The position numbers were made by a program, and so were the translations under genes. A stretch of 28,245 nucleotides of DNA from Haplomitrium mnioides (taxonomy: Eukaryota; Marchantiophyta; Haplomitriopsida; Calobryales): positions 1 through 28,245 of the forward strand of contig JBNGIS010033773.1 of assembly GCA_049999725.1 (NCBI GenBank), written 5' to 3'. Of this stretch, positions 18,261 through 26,417 are shown piece by piece. Under the pieces are notes generated by a model. The model was given only the letters and a program-made list of their open reading frames with translations, was not told the DNA's origin and did not search any database. The number at the start of each line of letters is the position of its first letter. Within the stretch, counting starts at the first letter, position 1.

Positions 18261-18363
18261 GGTTTTCCAGGGGTGGTGCCGGAGCTGGATCTTGTGGAAG
18301 GGGATGATCAGATTACCCATGAACTCTCCTTGGAGGATGACCTTGATCCTGAAGATAATCTTA
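18261..18363 (+). CDS. CWC22: CWC22 internal exon (splicing factor), exon 1 of 2 seen
   Basis: A 103-nt exon between acceptor TTTTGCAG (ends 18260) and donor GTGAGT (18364). It encodes VVPELDLVEGDDQITHEL and SLEDDLDPEDNL, the segment after the MIF4G domain in CWC22, a conserved spliceosome protein that binds eIF4A3 and loads it during exon-junction-complex assembly. Splicing to 18608 restores an uninterrupted phase-1 junction (CTT A/AT ATA). Upstream exons coding the MIF4G domain are not visible in the window, so they lie beyond very long introns, are on another contig part, or this is a gene fragment. Confidence 0.85.
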
Positions 18364-18607
18364 GTGAGTACCATTGAAGTTTGTGTGAATGCACATGTTT
18401 GGAAGATTATGAGTTGTAAGCAGCTTGGGTTGCCACAGATGGTGGCCTGAAAGTTTGTGACTAACGTCACATTTTGTAACTTCCATTAGGTCAGTATCCT
18501 ATGTTTGTGGTTTATTGTACTTTCCACTTGTTTGGAAGACCAATTGGGATTCATTAAAAACAATGGTTTGATTTCTTCTTTAAACTACTTGCAAATGTGG
18601 ATTTCAG

Positions 18608-18918
18608 ATATATTCAATGAAGATCCTGATTTTTTGGAAAATGAGAAGAAATATGGAATCATCAAGAGAGAGATCCTTGGACATGAAGAGGAGGAAGGTG
18701 GAAAGGAAGAAACAGAAAAAGCATCAGATGACGAGGAAGGTAGTGAAGATGACGAAGAAGACGAGGATGAACGAGATGAAAGGTTGCAGATTCAGGATGA
18801 GACAGAAACCAATCTTGTTAATCTTCGCCGTACAATCTATTTGACTATCATGTCTAGTGTAGACTTTGAGGAAGCTGGCCACAAGCTTCTCAAAATTAAG
18901 CTGGAACCAGGACAGGAG
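18608..18918 (+). CDS. CWC22: CWC22 internal exon, exon 2 of 2 seen (acidic linker and MA3 start)
   Basis: A 311-nt exon after acceptor ATTTCAG (ends 18607), with donor GTATAATG at 18919. It encodes [20 protein letters not shown], an acidic stretch of Glu/Asp, then the start of the MA3 domain ([20 protein letters not shown], then [20 protein letters not shown]), strongly resembling plant CWC22 from memory of the family. There are no stops or frameshifts. CWC22 acts in the nucleus in pre-mRNA splicing. The next expected MA3 exon does not appear downstream before the LINE clusters. Either the following intron is long and full of transposons or the gene is truncated here. Confidence 0.87.
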
Positions 18919-18950
18919 GTATAATGCTTTGATATCAAGTTTTGATTCTT

Positions 18951-19114
18951 TTTTTCTTTTTTCGTTTTTTGGGACAGAAAGCAAGCAACTTTATTTACTT
19001 TTACGCATAACAGGAACAGCTGCAGCCAACAATCAGGCTGAACGGAAAACCACCAACCTATCAATCCCTTTCAGGATCTTGCCTAGCAAGCATCAGTAAC
19101 CTAATACTATCAAT
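18951..19114 (-). mobile_element. LINE-B copy 4, 3'-end fragment in CWC22 intron
   Basis: About 165 bp on the minus strand: a T-rich tail, TTTATT (AATAAA) and the LINE-B 3' UTR (CAATCAGGCTGAACGG, CAATCCCTTTCAGGATCT). Imperfect flanks TCAAGTTTTGATTCTT (18935-18950) and CCAAGTTTGGCTTCTT (19115-19130) are the likely target duplication. Confidence 0.8.
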
Positions 19115-19130
19115 CCAAGTTTGGCTTCTT

Positions 19131-19568
19131 GCTACTTCTTTACCAGGTTTGGCCTAAATTTTGTCAACAGTATTGGTCTTACATACCTATGCCAAGCTCT
19201 TAATCGATGCGAAAGCCCTTAAAATAATGTCATTTCACTATTCAATGGGCACTTGTATAGCCTTGTAGATCTGATTATTACACAATCATATCTAACTATC
19301 TAGCTGGAACCTGGACAAGATGTAGGCTTAGGCTATTCTACTTGTTAGGTTGCCCTATATTTTGCACAAAATATCTGGAAAGGCTATGTTCTTCCTGGGA
19401 TGAAGCTACTCTAGTTTATTATATTAAATGGTGGGAATCCTTAAAATGTTGTGTCGTTAACTTGTGAATGGGTTTGTTTGTAGCCAACTATCTGGGCAAA
19501 CTCTGGTTCCTCTTGAGAGTGGACAGATTTTGATTATTTTGGATTCTTGGTGGACTGCTATGCAGCAT
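19131..19568. repeat. Old tandem duplication of CWC22 exon end and intron
   Basis: CTGGAACCTGGACAAGATGT at 19303-19322 copies the last exon bases and donor at 18901-18920 (CTGGAACCAGGACAGGAGGT). The DNA after each is also similar: TTGGCCTAAATTTTGTC near 19150 against TTGCCCTATATTTTGCA near 19350, and CCTTAAAATAATGTC against CCTTAAAATGTTGTG. The second unit lacks LINE-B copy 4, so the duplication predates that insertion or lost it. Confidence 0.65.
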
Positions 19569-19790
19569 CATGACAGAGTTTTCCTGTTACTTTCGGAAAA
19601 TGGCAAAAACTTAGTACACAGATTGATTTGAACCTGCTGTCAGGAGCTGATGAAACCAGCAGGAAGTGTGGCAGCTTGTGTGCACATGATGAGGCTGGTT
19701 GGTCACAAAATTTGTGCCTGACACCACATTGTGAAGGCTGCACTCTACATGTTGAACTAGTTGTGACATGTGTCGGTTTGTGTCCTAGAT
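19569..19790. repeat. Dispersed direct repeat, right copy
   Basis: Partner of 17810-18035. The stretch between this and about 19955 holds no recognised gene. Confidence 0.75.
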
Positions 19791-19954
19791 TAGATACTGA
19801 TACCTTGCTCTTTGGTTGGCTACATTCAGGCTCTCCTCTGAGTGGTAGTACATCTTACTTTATAGAGCTTTTTCTCCATGTTGACCACGCCAATTGAAGC
19901 TCCATCGTCATCATGGATTTTGCAGTTATGCTGACTGAAAGTCACCAGGAGACT

Positions 19955-20300
19955 AGTGCCCCTTACCCCAATCCGCTAGCCCAGACCATTGGTATTCTCT
20001 TGTATGCAGATGACATTGTCCTCATGTCAACAACGAAGTGATGGACCAGTACACCTACCTGGGGATACCAATACATACCCAGAGAGGATGGAGTGTTGGA
20101 GCCGAATGGAGGATCACAGCAGGTCTCGTCAGCCTATACCAAATGAATAGCTGCTGCAGGAAAAGAGATATATGGCATATAACCATGAGAATCGACTTCT
20201 TCCATACCTTTGTTGTTCCAACAGCAACATATGGAGCAGGGAGAAAGAGGGGGAAGGCCCTCAGGGAGGACAATAGGTGCACACGTGATGCTGCCTTCTT
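19955..20300 (+). pseudogene. LINE-C reverse transcriptase fragment
   Basis: Encodes NPLAQTIGILLYADDIVLMS (YADD at 20003-20014), then jumps to QYTYLGIPIHTQRG and VPTATYGAG, the part of the LINE RT about 60-70 residues further on. The intervening segment is deleted and the frame changes. It matches the minus-strand LINE-C RT at 21600-21970 (AQTIGLLL, YADDMVLMS). Both ends are indistinct. Confidence 0.75.
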
Positions 20301-20305
20301 GTGAT

Positions 20306-20780
20306 TCCCCTGCCACATGCCATTTTTGCTGCGCCCCCTGTCTGATTGCAGGGCACTCATTTGTATCCCAGCGAATGCTGGTTGTTTAAGTGTATATATT
20401 AACAAGGAACCCCTTTTGGGTTGATCCTCAGTAAGCCAACATTTTCCCAGCGCAACAAACAGATTGTGAGTTGTGAGCACAAGCTCAGTCCCTTTCCAGT
20501 TTTTCAACCCTCCTGCATGTCGCGTTTTCTCCTTGTGCAAATTGTATTTTCGAGGCAGCAACTTCGTTTTCGATGAGTGAGTGTCAGGCGAGCTTTGTTT
20601 TCAACAAGCGAGTCTCTGGTGAAGCTTGTTTTCGACGGGCAAGTGTTTTGCAGAAACCACGTCTACCCTAAATACAATTTCCATCTCTTTGAAGCTTATT
20701 TGATTCCTGGTGTATTGAAGCCTGATTTCTGGCGAGTCTCAATTCTGATCTGAACTGTCTTCTCCTTTGACACACATTTT
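20306..20780. other. Unassigned stretch with short repeats
   Basis: No gene recognised. Between about 20545 and 20655 phrases such as TTTTCGATGAGTGAGTGTC, TTTTCAACAAGCGAGTCTC and TTTTCGACGGGCAAGTG repeat about every 40 bp. They are reminiscent of the repeat-rich LINE-A 5' UTR, but no direct match was found. Confidence 0.35.
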
Positions 20781-20995
20781 GTGTTAAGTGCTGTCTCTCG
20801 ACAGCCTCTTGACTATTCAGTTGTTTACACCCTCACACAACTTCGAACTGGTTCCCATCGACTGAGATGTGAAACAGCGAAATGCTCCAAGATTGACAAC
20901 AAAATACGACCTGAGAAGTTACTGTGCCTCCAGTGCAACCTACAATTCACAAAAGATGAACTCCACATACTATGAGATACAGGGAATGTACCATG
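20781..20995 (+). pseudogene. LINE-C C-terminal fragment
   Basis: Encodes YTLTQLRTGSHRLRCETAK and LLCLQCNLQFTKDELHIL, the same region as 4620-4790. It is cut at 20996 by the start of an inverted LTR. Confidence 0.78.
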
Positions 20996-21404
20996 TGTTG
21001 GAATTATCAAAAATGAATTGATGATAATACAGCAGCGAAAATTCACAATAGGTGAGAATCATAGGAAAGGGAAAAATCGCAAAACGTCATCTCCTCTGAT
21101 GTCCATGAAATAAACTTGCAGCTTGCAGAATCGCGACCTCCTTCTGGACACCGAAAATGTAGGACAGTCCAGAAATGGGGACCTCCTTTTGGACACCTAA
21201 AATGTAGCACATTCGCAGGGCACCCTGCTGTAGCAGAAAAATGACCTTCCTTATTTTCGATTCTGCTTATGTTGCAGAAAACGGCCTCCTCCCTTCAGGC
21301 GATTCTCCTTAGGATGCGATGAGCATCACCTCTGTCAATTTATATATTCTTTACAATACCAGCAATGGGCTGCATTCCTATGGGTGCCCAGTCAAATCTG
21401 TGGG

Positions 21405-22030
21405 CACTATGAATATGAATATGAACACGAATTCGATTTAAAGCTCAGAGCCAGCCCTAGGGCCATAAGGACTGAGAGTACAATGCGCACAAAGAGTGTG
21501 GAGGGGTGCAAAAACTAAAGTAGTAAGCTAAAAATTGTAAAACTGAAAATAAGTTGAGCGGGGACAAACCCGCTTGCGAGTCATATCCTTTTAGATGTTG
21601 TTGAAGTTCAGTGCTTGTTGTTGACATGAGGACCATGTCATCTGCATACAAGAATAGAATAGAATAGAATAGAATAGAATAGAATAGAATTCAATTAAAG
21701 TCCAGAGCCAGCCCTAGGGCCATAAGGACTGAGAGTACAATGCGCACAAGAGTGCGGAGGGGCGCACAAGAGGAGACCAATGGTCTGGGCTAGCAGATTG
21801 GGAGCAGGGGCTCCCATATTGACCAGTACTGTGTCCAGTTTGTCGATGAACAGACCAAATAAGGTGGGAGAAAGTGGGCAGCCCTGCTTGACATCGATGT
21901 TGCAATGGATAGGCTCCAACAGACCCTGATGGGTACAGACACATGCCAAAACTACTGACACAGGCCAAAGCACTAGTGACCAAGTCCTGCGTTAGGTGAA
22001 GATGATCTTCACACATCAGAACTGCATGGA
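21405..22030 (-). pseudogene. LINE-C copy with internal deletion
   Basis: On the minus strand it has a degenerate pentamer tail, the LINE-C 3' UTR (about 21420-21590), then directly RT sequence YADDMVLMSTTSTELQQH (YADD 21637-21648) and GCPLSPTLFGLFIDKLDTVL, with the C-terminal finger region deleted. A second LINE-C fragment splits the RT at 21653-21765. It is part of the fill within the inverted LTR. Confidence 0.78.
21653..21765 (-). mobile_element. LINE-C fragment inserted in LINE-C
   Basis: 113 bp: about eight pentamers (AATAG on the plus strand) and the end of the LINE-C 3' UTR, inserted just before YADD of the older copy. ACAAG at 21648-21652 and 21766-21770 is the probable target duplication. 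Removing it restores AQTIGLLL then YADD. Confidence 0.83.
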
Positions 22031-22189
22031 GAATATGTCGAGTCCCCTGCTCACAGTGACCGACTCTCCATATGAGCGCATGCATACGTGCATGGGAGCT
22101 TTCTGGTGCTGACACATGTCACCATCAGGTGCCTCCACGTGGCACTATGACTGGAGAATATGAGAGTCCCCTGCTTGTGTGACCGATTC

Positions 22190-23786
22190 TTTTCTTTTCT
22201 TCCTTTTTTCTTTTTTTTTACTTTATTTACCTTCAAGCACCAAGGATACAACCGCGGCCAGCAATCAGGCCGAGTGGCAAAAACCAACAACCAATCAATC
22301 CCTTTCGGGATCTAGCCTAGTAAATAACAACAGCCCAATGCCCTCAATCCAGATTACTACTAACATCCAAATTTCAGTAAACTGAGTCCTCATCGCGGAT
22401 ACAAAGCAAATGCCTTGCTCCCCTTGTTCTGTCAAAGGCTTCAAGAATTTTTCCTCTTTTCTCTTCATTTTGAGCCTTTCTCCAGTCTCTACAAGCATTG
22501 CGCCAAGCTTTCTTTCCGTACTCAATCAGTCTCATCCAGATTTTCTTTTTCAAGTAGTACATATCCATGTGTGACTTCTCGAACACTATTGCATTCCTAG
22601 ACAGCCATATGGAGTAAAGTATTGCTCCTCTAAGTAAGGACCAGATCTCTTGTGCTACGACCAGTGCCTTTGGAATTCTGTCGCCTAGGATGCATTGTTG
22701 ACACGTTGGCTTCCACCTTTTGGTATTCGCCCAAATGGAGAACACTAATCTGTTAATGATGTTTCCTGCCCACTTCCAGATAGTGTTGATCCTAGGACAG
22801 AGCCAGAAACAGTGAATGAAGTCTTCCAGTAAATCCTCCTTTGCAGCAGACACATCTTGCATCAATCTCAAAGCCAGGCTTCTCTGTTTTTTTTTCTGAA
22901 GCTGCCAACTTGCACACCTCTTTGGACAATAAGCTACATTAATGAGGCCTCTTTGGCTGATCTGCTTGCGTCCCATATCTCAGTCCATCTGGAGGAGTGT
23001 GCAGAGTCGATCAGACTGTGTGCTTTCCAGTGGTCCATAACCGGAACTACTGTAGATGGCCGGTCCAGGATTAACCGACGGCCTTTCTTGGTGGAGTAGC
23101 TGCTGAGGGGGGAGTTATCTTTCCAGACCCACAATCCAGGGTCCCAATCTCCCTCTCCGATATAAGAGCCAAGTAATTTATACTCAGAATTCTGACCTTT
23201 GGGCACTGTGCAGACTCTCATTTTCCTCATAATCACTGAAGGAGGAAGCTGAGGTCGATTTCCTTCGGTTAGCACGGTAGATATAGAGGTGACAAAGAAC
23301 CATGAGCATGAAAGGGGGAGCCAAGAGGTCTGAGTCATGATGCCCGCTTTCAGATCACTATCAGCATTCCACAAGGATATTGCGATCGGGTGAGTCTCTT
23401 GTGTAGAGGTGAAAATTCCGGTCCAGTCTCCTTTTCGTATGTGTCCTGGCCCCTCAAGGAGAAGTGATATCCATCTTTCAGGGATCTTTTCTATCAGGTC
23501 ATAACATTGACGCTCATGCTTTTTGTGAAGCTGGTAGTGTCCTTGTGCCTCCTTCCACTCAAGGAACTCATATGCTTCACGATTCCATAGGTCCCCAATC
23601 ACGTTGATCCCTGCCTGAGACCATCTCAGTGTCGGCCAACTCTTGTTTGCAGCCAGAAGTGAATTTTCTCCCAGTTTACACCACCAGATGTTAGTGCTGG
23701 ACACTTCTTCGAAGGATTAAGGAGCTTTTTGTTTTATAAATCTTTTGAGCACTGACCAAGCCTGCCATATCTCTTTCCACAGCTGA
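22190..23786 (-). mobile_element. LINE-B copy 5, 3' part
   Basis: Minus-strand LINE-B with a T-rich tail (about 22192-22219), TTTATT signal, 3' UTR, ORF2 C-terminus (22374-22976) and the preceding domain (22934-23704). This is the longest LINE-B 3' section here. It stops at the telomere-like repeat at 23787. The RT domain of the same strand at 26418-28245 is probably its continuation beyond the LINE-A insertion, because the two parts do not overlap and together make a normal plant L1 ORF2 order. Confidence 0.85.
22374..23704 (-). pseudogene. LINE-B ORF2 C-terminal domains (copy 5)
   Basis: Two overlapping open frames joined by a frameshift near 22950. The first (23704 down) has STNIWWCKLGENSLLAAN, YQLHKKHERQCYDLIEKIPE and SSRWTEIWDASRSAKEASLM. 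The second has the finger-like EDLLEDFIHCFWLCPRIN, IWKWAGN, WSLLRGAILYSIWLSRNAIVF and MRLIEYGKKAWRN, ending RDEDSVY. This order, zinc-finger then a Trp-rich tail, follows the RT domain in plant L1 ORF2. It is known as part of zf-RVT proteins, with a role in RNA binding suggested for such fingers in LINEs generally. Confidence 0.83.
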
Positions 23787-23820
23787 CCCTAAACCCTAAA
23801 CCCTAAACCCTAAACCCTAA
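23787..23820 (+). repeat. Interstitial telomere-type array (CCCTAAA)4.8
   Basis: Four perfect CCCTAAA units plus CCCTAA, the Arabidopsis-type plant telomere repeat (C-rich strand on plus). It lies exactly between the end of the LINE-B part and DNA leading into LINE-A copy 2. It is not a chromosome end, because the interrupted LINE-B resumes on the other side. Confidence 0.93.
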
Positions 23821-24079
23821 CTCGCGGCAGGGGGCGGAGGCGGAGGTTTGATGGCCTTCTAGGCTCTCAAGATTGTGAATCGATTGCATAGGAAACATTT
23901 GATGGACACATTTGATGGACGTTGATGCTTCTCATCGATAGAAGATGATCAGTTTGACACCCGCAGCTCCCGATTTGTGATAGAACTCTCGTAGAAATTT
24001 TAAAAAATAAAAAATAAAAATCGCTGCAGTTTGCTCGTGATGAATTCGTGACTACGGGCATGTCGGGCTGGGAGTGTCC

Positions 24080-24139
24080 GTTTTCCTGCACGCAATGGTT
24101 TTTCCTGCTCGTCGTCATTTTTTCCTGCTCACGATGGGT
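24080..24139 (+). repeat. Short tandem repeats in LINE-A 5' region
   Basis: Three runs of TTTTCCTGC followed by ACG/TCG-type triplets occur in 60 bp, and GTTCGCGAGAG-like phrases recur near 24155, 24380 and 24445. They may act as promoter modules like the repeats of LINE-A copy 1; this is inference. Confidence 0.55.
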
Positions 24140-24671
24140 CCTTTAAGCAGGAGTACGCTGGAGTTCGCGAGAGGGTTGGCTTCGCAGGAGAAAAGGCCCG
24201 TTTTTCATCCGCGCGGCTGCAACTCGCCACGTTTTCTGCTTAAGCACTCTTGCGGAGCAGTGGGACTCCACACAGCTTGTGTCGCGTCAGTTCGGAGCTG
24301 ACGTTTGCTCACAGCCGCAGCAGCACAACTCCACTTGGCACCCGTTTTCCAGCCCGCAGCTTGCAAATGAGTTTGCGGGAGAGTTGCTTCGCGAGAGGAT
24401 CATTTTGCTGCTGGTGAGGGATCCTTAACACTGGCGTTGCAGGAGAATCGCTTCGCGAGAGAAAAAAGGTGGCTTCTCTGTGGTTCGCTCGAGCTACTTT
24501 TGAGCAAATAAGGGTGGTTGTTGCTCGAACGCAGCTTTTAGGCAGGTTCGAAGGACATACAGTTGTCCTGAAGCAGCAGAATGAGGAGTTGTGAATCTGA
24601 TGACTGAAGTCAACGTTTGAAGGTATTGGCTGGTTCGAAGGTTTTGTGCTGCTGGAAAACGCTTTGTCAAC

Positions 24672-26120
24672 ATGTCAAAGGCGGTTCCTTGGTCACCTGG
24701 CTCTCGGTTGGGAAAAGAAGTGCTGTTAGGAAGCTCATCCCGTAGCCGCTCCTTCCCCTGTAAACTCAACAGTCATGAAGCAGAGGAAAGAAGAAAAAAG
24801 TCCATTTCCTTGCCTCCAAAAGTGTTCAGAGTTGATCAGGATCTATGTTCACTTACTTCTGATCAGCTTAGGAAGAGGTTACTCATTGGACGGTTCAGGA
24901 GCTTCTTCCCAGGCCTCAAGGAGATTTCGGACTGGTTTGAGAAAATTTGTACTCAGAAAGGGTGGAAGGCTACAGTCCTCAGGATGATAGGCAAAGGATT
25001 TTTCCTGGTTTTGGCAGAAGAAGAAAATGTCAGAACCGAGCTTCTTACTGGAGTACCCTTCTCCTTGAAGAGTATGAAATGTATCTTTCAACCATGGCGG
25101 CCAAATTTTGACCCACTTGTGGAACAAGCTCTTGTCCCTACCTGGATTACCTTGCCATTCTTCCCTGAAGAGCTACGCAATCAGCTACCTATGATTGCTA
25201 GCCTCTTTGGTAAAAGCATTTATGTCCCTTCTGTCCTTGATGGAATGCATGTCAGATTCTGTGTCCAGCTTGACACATCCAAAGGAGTGAGTCCAGTTTT
25301 GGAGCTTTTGTGTCCGGAGGGGACCTACTCCCAAGAGGTTGAGTATGATGGTATTCCTCTAAGATGCTTCCTCTGCAGGAGCACTGATCACCTGGTTGGA
25401 AAATGTCCTAGAGGGAAGGCACGCGGAATTGCCAAGAAAATGACGGGTGAGACCATCATTCATGCCAATAGGGTACCTTCTCTGAGTCCGGAAGCCTCTC
25501 CAGCTGCATCAAAGGAGATTGAAAACGAAGGAAGGCACTCCTCAGTACAAGAGGACGAATCTAAAGATCAGGCAGAGGCGATCCGCCTGGCAGAGAGTCA
25601 CAGCGATGGTCAACAGAAAATACTGACCATTTCAAGGAGGAGGTCCACTACCATCCCTCACCCAAAACAGAGGGTGACAGGGGAGGTTCAAGTTGATTCT
25701 GTGGCTGTACCAGAGGCTAGCTCAGATGCTCCTCTGAATGCACATGAGACGGCTATTGGTTCAAGTGAGAAGTCTGAAGGGACACCAGAGTTCCAAATGA
25801 TCCAAGGGGCGGTGACTGAAGCCACCACAGAAGCCCAAGTGAAATTAACAGAGGAGGCAGCTTCTGACAAGTGGGAAAAGGTCATGAAGAGATATACTCG
25901 GCGTGAGAAAATGAAAGCAGTGGTTGCAGATCAGGCTACAGCTACCAGTCTGGCCACCAAGGGCCAAACAAGGTTCTCAAAACGCTTGTCTTCTAAACAG
26001 GACATTCTGGCAAAGGAACTTCTAGAGGAAGACCCCATTTTCTTGGAAAGATCTTCAGAGGATGATTCACTGCATCATAGTGTAATCCCCTCTCGGCTTT
26101 CTATAGAACCAGAGATTTGA
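24672..26120 (+). CDS. LINE-A ORF1 protein (gag-like), intact
   Basis: A 482-codon uninterrupted ORF. Residues about 50-215 form the conserved block (VFRVDQDLC; QLRKRLLIGRFRSFFPGLKE; ALVPTWITLPFFPEEL; GMHVRFCVQLDTSKGVSP), resembling the DUF4283 region of plant L1 and copia-like gag proteins. A CCHC knuckle CX2CX4HX4C follows (C232, C235, H240, C245). The rest is Ser/Glu-rich and looks disordered. The likely role is binding element RNA and forming a ribonucleoprotein for target-primed reverse transcription by an ORF2 supplied in trans. Copy 1 has the same C-terminus (PSRLSMEPEI against PSRLSIEPEI), so the stop is natural. The ATG is chosen as the first Met of the open frame; 5' UTR DNA precedes it. 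Confidence 0.87.
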   Translation: MSKAVPWSPGSRLGKEVLLGSSSRSRSFPCKLNSHEAEERRKKSISLPPKVFRVDQDLCSLTSDQLRKRLLIGRFRSFFPGLKEISDWFEKICTQKGWKATVLRMIGKGFFLVLAEEENVRTELLTGVPFSLKSMKCIFQPWRPNFDPLVEQALVPTWITLPFFPEELRNQLPMIASLFGKSIYVPSVLDGMHVRFCVQLDTSKGVSPVLELLCPEGTYSQEVEYDGIPLRCFLCRSTDHLVGKCPRGKARGIAKKMTGETIIHANRVPSLSPEASPAASKEIENEGRHSSVQEDESKDQAEAIRLAESHSDGQQKILTISRRRSTTIPHPKQRVTGEVQVDSVAVPEASSDAPLNAHETAIGSSEKSEGTPEFQMIQGAVTEATTEAQVKLTEEAASDKWEKVMKRYTRREKMKAVVADQATATSLATKGQTRFSKRLSSKQDILAKELLEEDPIFLERSSEDDSLHHSVIPSRLSIEPEI

Positions 26121-26370
26121 AGATGCATCAGGCTATTAATTAGAGGGACTAGAGTGTTTGAAGTGTCCTTTGATTATAGATGTTGATTATATTTTGGATT
26201 GATGGCCTAGGGCTAGTAATCTACCTTAGGAGGACTTGTGATAGATTTTATTGGTAGGTAGCTGTCGCTGGACACCTTTGTGTCCCGACTTGGCTACCCT
26301 TGAGGAAGTGGTTTGCTTTAGTCCAGACTTTGATGTTTTGCCGCTTTGGCGGTTGTATTTGATGTGTGGA

Positions 26371-26376
26371 AATAAA
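26371..26376 (+). promoter_or_regulatory. Polyadenylation signal of LINE-A
   Basis: AATAAA, 16-17 bp before the A-rich tail. The same AATAAAGTT context ends LINE-B copies (TTTATT on plus at about 6516, 15415 and 22224), part of the shared LINE-A/LINE-B 3' end. Confidence 0.7.
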
Positions 26377-26417
26377 GTTTTTACTTCCTGTCAAAAAAAA
26401 AAAAAGAAAAAAAAGAG

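Larger units (their letters stand above)
20996..22134 (-). repeat. Copia-2-family LTR remnant, inverted and interrupted
   Basis: Begins TGTTGGAATTATCAAAA, the reverse complement of the Copia-2 LTR 3' terminus. It carries matching landmarks: TTTATATATTC (TATA region, about 21340), GAGCGCATGCATACGTGCAT (degraded RY palindrome, about 22075) and GACACATGTC (degraded G-box). LINE-C DNA interrupts it between about 21405 and 22030. It loses similarity at about 22134, before the LTR 5' terminus, so it is a truncated solo LTR or the end of a deleted element. It keeps the two-copy form of the segment missing from the Copia-2 5' LTR. Confidence 0.8.
23821..26416 (+). mobile_element. LINE-A copy 2: ORF1-only non-autonomous LINE
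   Basis: Plus strand: GC-rich, repeat-bearing 5' region, intact ORF1 (24672-26120), 273-bp 3' UTR with AATAAA at 26371-26376, and an A-rich tail from 26393 to about 26416. From 24160 the 5' region is like the 5' end of copy 1 (GAGAGGGTTGGCTTCGCAGG near 24167); 23821-24160 has no match in the window. It is inserted in a LINE-B ORF2. CTGACC at 23783-23788 and about 26431-26436 may be remnants of a target duplication, with about 14 extra bases after the A tail. There is no ORF2. Confidence 0.82.

Noticed and set aside
18724-18984. Minus-strand ORF over the CWC22 exon
   Set aside because: It is antisense to the acidic-linker exon; the plus strand has splice sites and strong family similarity.
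20055-20561. 168-codon minus-strand ORF
   Set aside because: It overlaps the LINE-C RT fragment antisense, crosses a non-coding stretch and has no recognisable motif.
23787-23820. A true chromosome end
   Set aside because: Only 34 bp of repeat, with a LINE-B element continuing on both sides.
24672-26120. LINE-A ORF1 as a host zinc-knuckle gene
   Set aside because: A second copy with the same 3' UTR, poly(A) tail and a 16-bp target duplication shows it is mobile.
26248-26417. C-terminal 57 codons of the open frame that includes the LINE-B RT (ending in LFFLFFFLTGSKNF and beyond)
   Set aside because: This is antisense read-through of the LINE-A A-tail and 3' UTR; the Leu/Phe run is the poly(T) strand.
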